Positions 1 through 7,000 of a stretch of 16,959 nt of DNA are shown here, piece by piece. The notes beneath the pieces were generated by a model that was given only the letters and a program-made list of their open reading frames with translations, ran no database searches and was not told the origin of the DNA. Made by a program: the position numbers and the translations under genes. Origin of the DNA: Singulisphaera sp. GP187 (GTDB taxonomy: Bacteria; Pseudomonadota; Gammaproteobacteria; Burkholderiales; Burkholderiaceae_C); contig CALPYQ020000002.1 in NCBI GenBank assembly GCA_943327965.2, positions 1 through 16,959 on the forward strand, in the 5' to 3' direction. The stretch's first letter is position 1. Each line of letters starts with the position of its first letter.

Positions 1-1
1 A

Positions 2-595
2 GTACCTATGTTGGTATTGGTAAGCGACACATCGCCTGCCAAAAACTTGAATGATCTCATTGAAATGGCCAAAGCGCGTCCCACTGATTTGAATGCGGGA
101 GGCCCTGCCACAGTCACGCAATTGTTGCTAGAGCAATTTGCACGGCAAGCCAAAATCAAATTCACTTGGGTACCTTACAAAAGCGGCCCAGACACCACCA
201 AGGCACTGATGGGTGGTGAAATTCAAGTGGCCATAGATGCCGTACCCAACAATTTGCCTTTCATTCAAAATGGTAAATTCAAAGCCTTGGCTGTGACCAC
301 CCCCAGCCGCTTGAGCACCTTGCCCAATGTGCCAACCTTGTTAGAACTTGGAATGAAGGATCAGCGAGTCAACCTTTCGCACATCATGCTTGCGCCGCGT
401 GGCATGTCGCCTGTATTACTTAAAAAGATTCAATCAGATGTTCAAGCGTCAGTCACTTCCGATGCAGTCAAAGAAAAATTATTGAGTTTAGGTGTTCAAA
501 CAAATTGGCGTGATGGTATTGAACTAGCAAAATCAGTTCAACTTGAGAGCCCAGTCACAGCAGCTTTGGTACAAGAACTCGGTCTTAAGCCTTAA
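2..595 (+). CDS. Bug/TctC-family solute receptor, C-terminal part (5' end outside window)
   Basis: C-terminal ~198 residues of a periplasmic receptor of the tripartite tricarboxylate transporter (TctC/Bug) family, which binds carboxylates or similar small solutes outside the inner membrane. The frame is open to the window edge, so the ATG at 8 is probably internal. The first visible part (TSPAKNLNDLIEMAK) lines up with about residue 130 of the complete Bug protein at 8774-7809 (SSPIKSMSDLAKVAK), so roughly 125 N-terminal residues and the signal peptide are missing. Family-like segments follow: GGEIQVAIDAVP, LPNVPTLLELG and LAPRGMSPVLLKKIQ. The aldehyde dehydrogenase begins 36 nt downstream on the same strand, so the two may be co-transcribed. 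No TctA or TctB gene is in the window, as is usual for the many orphan Bug receptors of Burkholderiales. The family is clear; the ligand is unknown. Confidence 0.85.
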   Translation, partial: VPMLVLVSDTSPAKNLNDLIEMAKARPTDLNAGGPATVTQLLLEQFARQAKIKFTWVPYKSGPDTTKALMGGEIQVAIDAVPNNLPFIQNGKFKALAVTTPSRLSTLPNVPTLLELGMKDQRVNLSHIMLAPRGMSPVLLKKIQSDVQASVTSDAVKEKLLSLGVQTNWRDGIELAKSVQLESPVTAALVQELGLKP

Positions 596-631
596 ACTGT
601 TTTGCAAAAATTTTTAATTGATTGAATTGAC

Positions 632-2119
632 ATGCGCACTGAATTGAGCCCCTTTCAACTTGCACACCCAGACAAGCTCTTCATTGGGGGTCAATGGATT
701 GCGCCCGCGGGTTCGCGAAGAATTCAGGTCATTGATTCGGCCACTGAAGATCCATTTTTGAGTGTGCCCGAAGCAGAAGAGGCCGACATCGATCGCGCTG
801 TGACTGCTGCTAGAAAAGCGTTTGACGAAGGCCCATGGCCCCGCATGAAGCCTGCAGAGCGGGCTGTTTATATGCGTGCTATCGCGGATGAGTTGGACAG
901 GCGCAGTGTTGATTTAGCTCGGGTCTGGACCACTGAATCTGGGGTAGTGAACAGCGCTGCCCGTGTGACGGCCATGACACTGGGTGAGGCTTATCGCTAT
1001 TACGCCAATTTGGCAGAGACGTTTCCATTCATAGAGCAACATCACCCTAAAGGCGGGGGCAATTTTGGTTTATTGGTTCGTGAGCCTGTTGGGGTGGCGG
1101 CATGTATTATTCCTTGGAATGGCCCCCTGCGCTTGATGACTTTCAAAGTGGCGCCTGCACTGATGGCGGGCTGTGCTGTCGTTTTGAAAGCATCACCAGA
1201 GGCACCCAGTTCACCCTATTTGATGGCTGAAATTTGTGAAGCAGCTGGAGTGCCGCCAGGTGTTTTCAATGTGCTAACGGCAGACCGGCAAGTGTCTGAA
1301 TACTTGGTGCGCCATCCAGGGGTCGATAAAGTTTCCTTCACGGGCTCAACGCTGGCCGGTAAGCGAATTGCCGCCATCTGCGGCGAACGAATTGCGCGGG
1401 TCACTTTAGAATTAGGTGGAAAATCTGCGGGTATTGTGCTGGATGACTATGATCTTGATTTGGTGGCGCAGTCACTGTCCAAAAGCGCAACTTACCTCAC
1501 GGGTCAAGCCTGTTCTTCGTTGACCCGTATCATTGTCTCCAAACATCGGCAGTCTCAATTGCTTGAAGCCCTTGCACATCACTTTGGTCAAATCAAAGTG
1601 GGCGATCCTTTTGATGCCCAGACTGGCATGGGACCTTTGGCTACAGCCAAACACCGTGAGCGGGTAGAGGGCTTCATTGCAAAAGGGTGCGATGGCGGTG
1701 GGACGCTAGTGACTGGCGGCAAACGACCTTCTCACACCCCACGCGGTCATTTTGTCGAGCCCACTGTATTCGGCAATATTTCCAACAATTCAGTCATTGC
1801 GCGGGAAGAGATTTTTGGACCTGTGTTGTCTGTGATCCCCGTGGAGGATGAGCAAGCCGCAGTCGTGACTGCAAACGATTCAATCTATGGACTGAATGCC
1901 TCGGTGTTCACCCATGATGCAGAGCGTGCCTATGCCATTGGCCGTCAGCTTCGCACGGGTACTGTAGGACAAAACGCTTTTCGAAGTGATTTCAGCATAG
2001 CCTTTGGTGGCTTCAAGCAATCGGGCCTAGGCCGCGAAGGCGGTGTCGAGGGTATCTTGCCTTATCTAGAAACCAAGACGCTCATCTTGGACGAGCTCCC
2101 CGCCTTTTTGCGAACATAA
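632..2119 (+). CDS. NAD(P)-dependent aldehyde dehydrogenase
   Basis: Cytoplasmic ALDH-superfamily enzyme of 495 residues, the usual length, oxidising an aldehyde to a carboxylate (or thioester). Expected active-site features are present: Asn163 in PWNGP, Lys186 in VLKASP, FTGST at 236-240, general base Glu260 in LELGGKSAG, nucleophile Cys294 in GQACSSLTR and Glu393 in EEIFGP. Cys294 lies in GQACSS, with TYLTGQAC where many ALDHs have N.GQ.C. No clear Shine-Dalgarno sequence precedes ATG 632, so translation may depend on the upstream Bug gene 36 nt away. The stop is 1 bp from the stop of the convergent LysR gene. In context it could oxidise an aldehyde released after BVMO and hydrolase action, but the substrate is an inference. 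The family is certain, the specificity is not. Confidence 0.93.
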   Translation: MRTELSPFQLAHPDKLFIGGQWIAPAGSRRIQVIDSATEDPFLSVPEAEEADIDRAVTAARKAFDEGPWPRMKPAERAVYMRAIADELDRRSVDLARVWTTESGVVNSAARVTAMTLGEAYRYYANLAETFPFIEQHHPKGGGNFGLLVREPVGVAACIIPWNGPLRLMTFKVAPALMAGCAVVLKASPEAPSSPYLMAEICEAAGVPPGVFNVLTADRQVSEYLVRHPGVDKVSFTGSTLAGKRIAAICGERIARVTLELGGKSAGIVLDDYDLDLVAQSLSKSATYLTGQACSSLTRIIVSKHRQSQLLEALAHHFGQIKVGDPFDAQTGMGPLATAKHRERVEGFIAKGCDGGGTLVTGGKRPSHTPRGHFVEPTVFGNISNNSVIAREEIFGPVLSVIPVEDEQAAVVTANDSIYGLNASVFTHDAERAYAIGRQLRTGTVGQNAFRSDFSIAFGGFKQSGLGREGGVEGILPYLETKTLILDELPAFLRT

Positions 2120-2120
2120 A

Positions 2121-3008
2121 TCAGGCCGTTAAAACTTCGATGCACATGTCTACAAAGCGTTGAGATGCCGTCGAAAGTGAATGGCCCCGCATGGTGATGA
2201 TGGCGATCTTTCGTGACATGACAGGCCGAACAATATTGACTGTCCGAAGATTGGTTTGTCGGGGCACCGCCACTTTAGGCAGAATACCAACGCCAAGGCC
2301 TGCTTCCACCATGGCCGCCATGGTGCTGACATGTGTGAAGTCGTAGTTGCGTTCGCTGTTGATTTTGTTTTTCTTCAGAACATCGTCCAATTGTTGTTGG
2401 AATTGAGACGATCCAAGCATCAAAATGGACGGCGATATCTTGGTCAATTCTCTTAATGAGATGCCTTTTTTGTCTGCCAGCGGATGGTCCTGCGGCAGCA
2501 AAGCCACATAAGGATCTTCAAACAGTGGCGTGCATTGAAACTCGCCTATTTTTTCTGGCATGGGGGCGATGCCAAAGTCAACCTCATTTTTTCGAATGGC
2601 TTCCAACAACTCAGGTTGAGCTGTTTCTCTGATGCCCACAGAAATACCTGGATAGGTTCTTGCAAACTCAGTGACCAGCGTGGGCAGGCGAGTGCTAGCC
2701 ACAGTGGGCACACAGGCAAAAACCAGATTGCCCTGCTGGGCATTGGCCGCTTGCTCAATGCTTAAGAGAGCAGCATCAATTTCAGCCATCGCTTTGCGAG
2801 TGCTGATCATCAGCTTCTTGCCTTCATTGGTTAGCACCACTTTCCGAGTAGTGCGCTGCAGCAAGGCCACCCCCAAGCGTTCTTCCAACTGTTTGATTTG
2901 CATGCTGACCGCTGGCAAAGAGATGTTGGTTTGATCGGCGGCCTTGCGAAAGCTCTCGTTTTCTGCCACGGCCAGAAAGGTCGATAACACCTTGAGATTC
3001 ACACGCAT
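2121..3008 (-). CDS. LysR-type transcriptional regulator
   Basis: A 295-residue LysR-type regulator of normal length. The N-terminal winged helix-turn-helix spans about residues 3-60 (AVAENESFRKAADQTNISLPAVSMQIKQLEERLG region, followed by LLQRTTRKVVLT). The rest is a LysR-substrate effector domain from about residue 90. Start ATG 3008 has a good Shine-Dalgarno sequence, AAGGAAA at 3020-3014 on the minus strand, 5 nt upstream. The gene is divergent from the lyase operon, and a T-N11-A box (3032-3044) lies 24 nt from its start, against its own leader, which fits negative autoregulation. The same box recurs before the Bug/crotonase and Liv operons, so it probably controls the whole cluster in response to a pathway metabolite. 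The inducer is unknown. Confidence 0.93.
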   Translation of the reverse strand: MRVNLKVLSTFLAVAENESFRKAADQTNISLPAVSMQIKQLEERLGVALLQRTTRKVVLTNEGKKLMISTRKAMAEIDAALLSIEQAANAQQGNLVFACVPTVASTRLPTLVTEFARTYPGISVGIRETAQPELLEAIRKNEVDFGIAPMPEKIGEFQCTPLFEDPYVALLPQDHPLADKKGISLRELTKISPSILMLGSSQFQQQLDDVLKKNKINSERNYDFTHVSTMAAMVEAGLGVGILPKVAVPRQTNLRTVNIVRPVMSRKIAIITMRGHSLSTASQRFVDMCIEVLTA

Positions 3009-3022
3009 TCGAATTTCCTTTT

Positions 3023-3074
3023 AACAATTGCTCAGATTATTTGACTTGTTATTGGGCATTCACCGACATAGGAT
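3023..3074 (+). promoter_or_regulatory. LysR-type box and candidate promoter for the lyase operon (and LysR autoregulation)
   Basis: TCAGATTATTTGA at 3032-3044 has the T-N11-A form of LysR-type binding sites and is an imperfect palindrome (10 of 13 positions match its reverse complement). It is flanked by AACAAT (3023-3028) and TTGTT (3046-3050), which form an outer inverted repeat. A -10-like TAGGAT (3069-3074) starts 37 nt after the first base of the box. The same 13-mer, AACAAT and TAGNAT recur at identical spacing before livH (8942-8993). If TAGGAT is the -10, transcription starts near 3081, just upstream of the Shine-Dalgarno sequence at 3091. There is no convincing separate -35, which is common at LysR-activated promoters. 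This is pattern evidence only. Confidence 0.6.
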
Positions 3075-3090
3075 GAGTCAAATAAAAGAC

Positions 3091-3096
3091 AGGAGG
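3091..3096 (+). promoter_or_regulatory. Strong Shine-Dalgarno sequence that sets the TTG start of the lyase gene
   Basis: AGGAGG, a full Shine-Dalgarno consensus, lies 6 nt before an in-frame TTG at 3103. The upstream in-frame ATG at 3073 has no such site and overlaps the proposed -10 element. This favours translation from the TTG, giving a protein that begins MARKHKS. Confidence 0.75.
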
Positions 3097-3102
3097 CCAA
3101 GA

Positions 3103-3900
3103 TTGGCACGCAAGCACAAGAGTATACGAACAGACATTGGTTGGAGCGATGCTTCTAGTATTACGCTGTTTGGCAAGGATTTCCCCAATGAAATTTTAGG
3201 TCATCTAAATTTAGGCGATATGGGATTCCTGGAGCTGACAGGCCGATTCCCCAACCCTCATGAATCTCGCATGTTCAATGCCATGGTCGTTACTTTGGTT
3301 GAACACGGTATTACCCCCAGCGCATTGGTGGCCCGTATGACATATTTGGGTGCGCCAGAGTCCTTGCAAGGCGCCGTGGCCGCTGGCCTGAATGGTTTGG
3401 GTACGGTGTTTGTGGGAAGCATTGAAGGCGCCGCCAAGCTCTTGTACGAGGTCATGCCCTCCAAAGAGCCGCAACAAGATCTCAATGCATTGGCAGTGAC
3501 GGTGGTCGATTCTTTCAAAAGTCGAGGCGCTATTGTGCCGGGCATTGGCCATCCCTTTCACAAGCCTATTGACCCACGCACACCCCGATTGAAGCAGATT
3601 GCCGCTGAAACCGGTTTTGACGGTCCTTATCTCAAATTGATGGAGGCAGTAGCCACCCAAGCCAGCTTGGTTTCTGGCAAATCAATGCCCATGAATGCCA
3701 CCGGTGCCATTGGTGCTTTGTGTTGCGAGATGGGGTTTGATTGGAAGATTTGCCGAGGTCTGGGTGTGATGGCACGTGCGGTAGGTTTGGTAGGCCACAT
3801 TTTGGAAGAGTCGCGCAACCCCATGGCACAGGAAGTCTGGCATCGCATCGAAGAGGTTGCCACAGAACACATGCGACCCAAGCAGGATGAAGAAAAATGA
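3103..3900 (+). CDS. Short citrate-synthase-fold lyase (citryl-CoA lyase-like), TTG start
   Basis: A 265-residue protein resembling the citrate-synthase-like lyase part of ATP-citrate lyase and stand-alone citryl-CoA lyases, which cleave a 3-hydroxyacyl-CoA by a retro-aldol/Claisen-type step to acetyl-CoA and a keto compound. Landmarks are VEHG (His68) and GIGHPFHKP (His150), matching the two catalytic histidines of the family, with the PRTPRL segment after the second. The third catalytic position, an Asp in NVDGLIG of ATP-citrate lyase, aligns with Thr200 in NATGAIG, a change that may alter the chemistry. The TTG start at 3103 is chosen because of AGGAGG 6 nt upstream; the longer ATG form (3073) is less likely. 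The stop overlaps the SDR start as ATGA. Citryl-CoA is only one possible substrate; a branched 3-hydroxyacyl-CoA fits this operon better. Fold confident, substrate unknown. Confidence 0.85.
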   Translation: MARKHKSIRTDIGWSDASSITLFGKDFPNEILGHLNLGDMGFLELTGRFPNPHESRMFNAMVVTLVEHGITPSALVARMTYLGAPESLQGAVAAGLNGLGTVFVGSIEGAAKLLYEVMPSKEPQQDLNALAVTVVDSFKSRGAIVPGIGHPFHKPIDPRTPRLKQIAAETGFDGPYLKLMEAVATQASLVSGKSMPMNATGAIGALCCEMGFDWKICRGLGVMARAVGLVGHILEESRNPMAQEVWHRIEEVATEHMRPKQDEEK

Positions 3901-4814
3901 CGCCAGGTTTTGTTCAAGATAAAGTGGTCCTGGTGACAGGCGCAGGCGGGGGCATTGGTCGTGAATTTGCACTGGCCCTTGGCAGGGAAGGCGCAAAGGT
4001 CGTGGTCAATGACTTAGGTGCATCCTTGGATGGTGTAGGTCGCGACAGTGAACGCGCCCAAAGTGTGGTCGATGAGATCAAAGCGGCAGGTGGAGAAGCC
4101 ATTGCCAATGGAGAGAGTGTCGCCGATTGGGACGCTGCAGCCCGTATGGTGCAGCTTGCCGTGGACACTTACGGTCGCATTGATTGCGTCATCAACAATG
4201 CTGGCATTTTGCGCGATCGCTTTTTCTTCAACATGACCAAAGATGATTGGCATCAAGTGATTGACGTGCATCTGCATGGTGCATTTTATGTATCGCGCGC
4301 TGCTGCAACATTTTTCAAAGCGCAGCAGTCTGGATCTTATGTGCACATGGTTTCGACGTCAGGCTTAATTGGCAATTTAGCCCAGGCCAATTATTCGGCA
4401 GCCAAGTTGGGTATTGCGGCACTGTCTAAATCCATTGCCATGGACATGGCCAAGTTCAATGTGCGTTCTAACTGTATTTCTCCGTTTGCATGGAGCCGAA
4501 TGATTAGCTCCATTCCAACCGAGACGCCAGAACAACAAGCGCGCGTGGAACGTCTGCAAAAAATGGCATCTTCCAAAATTGCCCCTTTGGCTGTTTATTT
4601 GGCCAGCGATCAAGGTGCAGGTGTCAGCGGTCAATTGTTTGCAGTACGCGCCAATGAAATATTTTTGATGAGTCAAAGTCGACCCATTCAAGCCATGCAC
4701 ACCGATCAAGGGTGGACGCCAGAGTCCATTGCCAACAGGGTCATGCCTGCATTCAAACCCTCCTTCTATCAGTTGGATCGGTCGCAGGATGTCTTTGACT
4801 GGGATCCTGTTTAA
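3897..4814 (+). CDS. SDR oxidoreductase, probably (R)-3-hydroxyacyl-CoA dehydrogenase type
   Basis: A 305-residue short-chain dehydrogenase. It has the cofactor motif TGAGGGIG (14-21), Asp39 at the end of strand 2 (suggesting NAD rather than NADP), NNAG (100-103), and the catalytic set Ser153, Tyr166 and Lys170 (YSAAK). It resembles the dehydrogenase domain of peroxisomal multifunctional enzyme type 2 (17beta-HSD4), including the NDLG segment after strand 2 and a C-terminal extension of about 60 residues beyond a minimal SDR. Its neighbour is a hydratase-2 protein, so the pair looks like a split version of that bifunctional enzyme, hydrating and then oxidising an enoyl-CoA through the (R)-3-hydroxy intermediate. 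It starts inside the lyase stop codon (ATGA), indicating translational coupling. Steroid or other alcohol substrates cannot be excluded. Confidence 0.88.
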   Translation: MTPGFVQDKVVLVTGAGGGIGREFALALGREGAKVVVNDLGASLDGVGRDSERAQSVVDEIKAAGGEAIANGESVADWDAAARMVQLAVDTYGRIDCVINNAGILRDRFFFNMTKDDWHQVIDVHLHGAFYVSRAAATFFKAQQSGSYVHMVSTSGLIGNLAQANYSAAKLGIAALSKSIAMDMAKFNVRSNCISPFAWSRMISSIPTETPEQQARVERLQKMASSKIAPLAVYLASDQGAGVSGQLFAVRANEIFLMSQSRPIQAMHTDQGWTPESIANRVMPAFKPSFYQLDRSQDVFDWDPV

Positions 4815-4832
4815 TCCTAGAAGATTTTTTGC

Positions 4833-5732
4833 ATGATCAACGCGCAAGCTTTATTGGCAAGACCGTTTCCAGTTTTGAGACAGTCCTACACAGAAAAGGA
4901 CAGCATTCTGTATGCACTGTCATTGGGTTATGGCACCAATCCAATCGATCCAGAACAAATTCAGTTTGTGTATGAAAAAAATCTGCGTGTTGTGCCCTCG
5001 ATGGTCGCTGTCATGTGTGCGCCTGGTTTTTGGTTAGCCGATCCAAGCGTCGGTGCCAACACGGCCATGATTGTTCATGCTGAGCACGCTATTGAATTTC
5101 TCAGACCCTTGGCACCTGCTGGTCAGTTACGCGGTGAAATGTCCGTGATCAATGTGATAGATCGAGGCACTGGCAAGGGCGCCATGATTGTGTCCGAGCG
5201 AGTGATCAAGGACGATACCAACGGCGAACTGGTAGCCCGAATTGTTCAGCACACTTTGTGCCGCGGCGATGGTGGCTTCTCGGGTGTTGAGCCCGCATCA
5301 CGGTTAGAAACTTTCAAAGCCAAAACGACTGAGGCTGCGCCTGCTGACTGGGTTGTGACCTTACCCACCTTGCCTCAAGCAGCTTTGCTTTACCGATTAT
5401 TTGCAGATCTAAACCCTTTGCATGCGGATCCGTTGGTAGCGCAAAAAGCAGGATTTGATCGACCAATTCTTCATGGGCTTTGCACCTACGGTGTGGTGTG
5501 CCGTGCAGTCATGCAAGCTTGCCTAGGTGGCGATGCTTCTCGCATGCATTCCCTCGCAGGAAAGTTTACTGCGCCAGTAATGCCTGGCGACAACTTACTG
5601 ATAGAGATCTGGAAAGACAGCCAGAACCCAGCGCAGCAGTCAGGTCGACAAAGCCTGAGGATTCGCTGCTCGGTGCCCGAACGACAGTCTGTGGTTTTTT
5701 CAAATGCTACAGCCACGGTAGAAATGCCATGA
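4833..5732 (+). CDS. MaoC/hydratase-2 family enoyl-CoA hydratase (double hot-dog)
   Basis: A 299-residue two-hot-dog protein like the hydratase-2 domain of multifunctional enzyme type 2, hydrating trans-2-enoyl-CoA to (R)-3-hydroxyacyl-CoA. The N-terminal half starts with a typical YTEKDSILYALSLGYG segment (19-34). The C-terminal half carries the hydratase-2 signature YRLFADLNPLHADP, with catalytic Asp192 and His197 in D-x-N-P-x-H, followed by RPILHGLCTYG. It starts 18 nt after the SDR and ends in an ATGA overlap with a micro-ORF before the CoA-transferase. MaoC proteins can also hydrate itaconyl- or mesaconyl-type CoA esters, but the length and two-domain form fit the hydratase-2 group better. 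Confidence 0.9.
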   Translation: MINAQALLARPFPVLRQSYTEKDSILYALSLGYGTNPIDPEQIQFVYEKNLRVVPSMVAVMCAPGFWLADPSVGANTAMIVHAEHAIEFLRPLAPAGQLRGEMSVINVIDRGTGKGAMIVSERVIKDDTNGELVARIVQHTLCRGDGGFSGVEPASRLETFKAKTTEAAPADWVVTLPTLPQAALLYRLFADLNPLHADPLVAQKAGFDRPILHGLCTYGVVCRAVMQACLGGDASRMHSLAGKFTAPVMPGDNLLIEIWKDSQNPAQQSGRQSLRIRCSVPERQSVVFSNATATVEMP

Positions 5733-5803
5733 CACACAAACAGGAGTTAGAGATGGAGACGACTCAATTTTGCCCCTTGAACTTGGATGATTTCACGGCA
5801 TGA
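5729..5803 (+). CDS. Possible translated micro-ORF (24 aa, or 16 aa from ATG 5753) between hydratase and CoA-transferase
   Basis: The 67-nt gap between the hydratase stop and the CoA-transferase start is one open frame. It begins in the hydratase stop (ATGA at 5729) and ends in the CoA-transferase start (ATGA at 5800). Inside it, AGGAG (5742-5746) stands 6 nt before ATG 5753, opening METTQFCPLNLDDFTA. The CoA-transferase has no visible Shine-Dalgarno sequence of its own, so ribosomes loaded at 5753 and stopping at 5803 could re-initiate at 5800. I recognise no protein family in it. It may be a coupling leader, the remnant of a deleted gene, or chance. Confidence 0.35.
   Translation: MTHKQELEMETTQFCPLNLDDFTA
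5742..5746 (+). promoter_or_regulatory. Shine-Dalgarno sequence serving the micro-ORF rather than the CoA-transferase
   Basis: AGGAG lies 6 nt before ATG 5753 but 53 nt before the CoA-transferase ATG at 5800, too far to serve it directly. This is the main reason to suspect that the 16-codon frame 5753-5803 is translated. Confidence 0.5.
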
Positions 5804-6999
5804 CTCATTTACCTGCGCTCCATGGACTCAAGGTCATCGACTTATCGCGCGTATTGGCTGGCCCTCTGGCTGCGCAAATATTGGCAGACTTAGGTGCCGA
5901 TGTGCTCAAGATTGAACGGCCTGGAAAGGGTGACGACACCCGTGAATGGGCACCGCCATTCCTGACACCCAATAAAGATGGACCCCTCGAAAATTCAGCT
6001 TATTTCTGGTCCTGTAACAGAGGCAAAAAATCGCTGACAGCAGACATTGGCACAGATGCTGGACGTGATTTGGTTCTTCGTTTGGCATTGGATGCCGATG
6101 TCTTGATCGAGAACTACAAGGTGGGAACTTTGGCCCGATATGGCCTCGATTACGAGACTTTGGCAAAGGACAATCCGCGTCTTATTTATTGCTCCATCAC
6201 AGGTTTCGGCCAAACAGGGCCGTATCGAAAAAAACCTGGGTATGACACTATCGTTCAAGCAATGGGTGGCTTGATGAGTATCACGGGTTCTGCAGCAGAT
6301 GATGAGGCAGATTCTGGAGGTGGTGGGCCCACCAAATCTGGCGTCGCAGTAGCCGATCAGATGACTGCGCTTTACGCATCAGTGGCCATTCTTGCTGCGC
6401 TTCAAGAAAGGCAATCTTCCGGTTTGGGGCAGGCGATTGACATGTCCCTTTTGGATGTGCAAGTGGCCAGCCTGACCAACATAGGCTTGAACTTTTTGGC
6501 CACCGGCAAAGTGCCCGTTAGGCAGGGTAATCGTTTAGCAACGGTTTACCCAAGTGACACTTTCCGATGCAGCGACGGAGACATCATGTTGATAGTCGGC
6601 AATGACGCGCAATATAGGCGGTTCTGTGATGCGATGGGCGTTCCAGAATTGGCAATTGATACGCGCTTTGCAAGCAACGCATCCAGACTTCAGCATGTGT
6701 CCGAATTAGATCCCTTGCTCAGGCAAATCTTTGCGCGAATGTCACTGATTGATTGCCAGACTGCATTGGACGCAGTGGGTGTGCCTGCCGCACCCATCAA
6801 TGACTTGGCGGCAGTCTTCAAAGATCCACAGGTTATGGCGCGAGGCATGGTTCGAACAACAAAGCGCGAAGATGGTTCTGAGGTTCGCTCTCTTGCCAAT
6901 CCTATTCGGATGTCGCGTTCTAGGGTGATGGACAACCGAGGTGCGCCTAAGTTGGGTGAACACACTGATTTAGCGGCCGATGGTTGGCCGCAGTCCTAA
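5800..6999 (+). CDS. CaiB/BaiF family (class III) CoA-transferase
   Basis: A 399-residue class III CoA-transferase moving CoA between carboxylic acids through enzyme-bound anhydride and thioester intermediates. The N-terminus is typical (GLKVIDLSRVLAGPLAAQILADLGADVLKIE), followed by NRGKKSL, ITGFGQTGPY, PGYD (147-150) and a catalytic-region Asp, probably Asp186 in GVAVADQM. GLGQAIDMSLLD (208-219) and the C-terminal half of the family follow. Some family members are racemases (alpha-methylacyl-CoA racemase), which would also suit a branched substrate, but the usual racemase His is replaced by Tyr148 here, so a transferase is more likely. It starts in an ATGA overlap with a micro-ORF stop. The stop is 1 bp from the convergent crotonase gene. 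It probably activates the acid entering beta-oxidation; the donor and acceptor are unknown. Confidence 0.92.
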   Translation: MTHLPALHGLKVIDLSRVLAGPLAAQILADLGADVLKIERPGKGDDTREWAPPFLTPNKDGPLENSAYFWSCNRGKKSLTADIGTDAGRDLVLRLALDADVLIENYKVGTLARYGLDYETLAKDNPRLIYCSITGFGQTGPYRKKPGYDTIVQAMGGLMSITGSAADDEADSGGGGPTKSGVAVADQMTALYASVAILAALQERQSSGLGQAIDMSLLDVQVASLTNIGLNFLATGKVPVRQGNRLATVYPSDTFRCSDGDIMLIVGNDAQYRRFCDAMGVPELAIDTRFASNASRLQHVSELDPLLRQIFARMSLIDCQTALDAVGVPAAPINDLAAVFKDPQVMARGMVRTTKREDGSEVRSLANPIRMSRSRVMDNRGAPKLGEHTDLAADGWPQS

Positions 7000-7000
7000 C

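Noticed and set aside
2120..2120. 1-bp gaps between convergent genes (2120 and 7000)
   Set aside because: Tail-to-tail packing of this kind is unremarkable in a compact genome; no shared terminator or overlap signal was seen.
3028..3102. N-terminal extension of the lyase reading from TTG 3028 or ATG 3073
   Set aside because: It overlaps the LysR-type box and proposed -10, has no ribosome site, and the AGGAGG-TTG at 3103 explains the start better.
3211..3660. 149-codon open frame on the minus strand within the lyase gene
   Set aside because: It is antisense to a well-supported gene, shows no recognisable domain and has no ribosome-binding context; it is a frame shadow.
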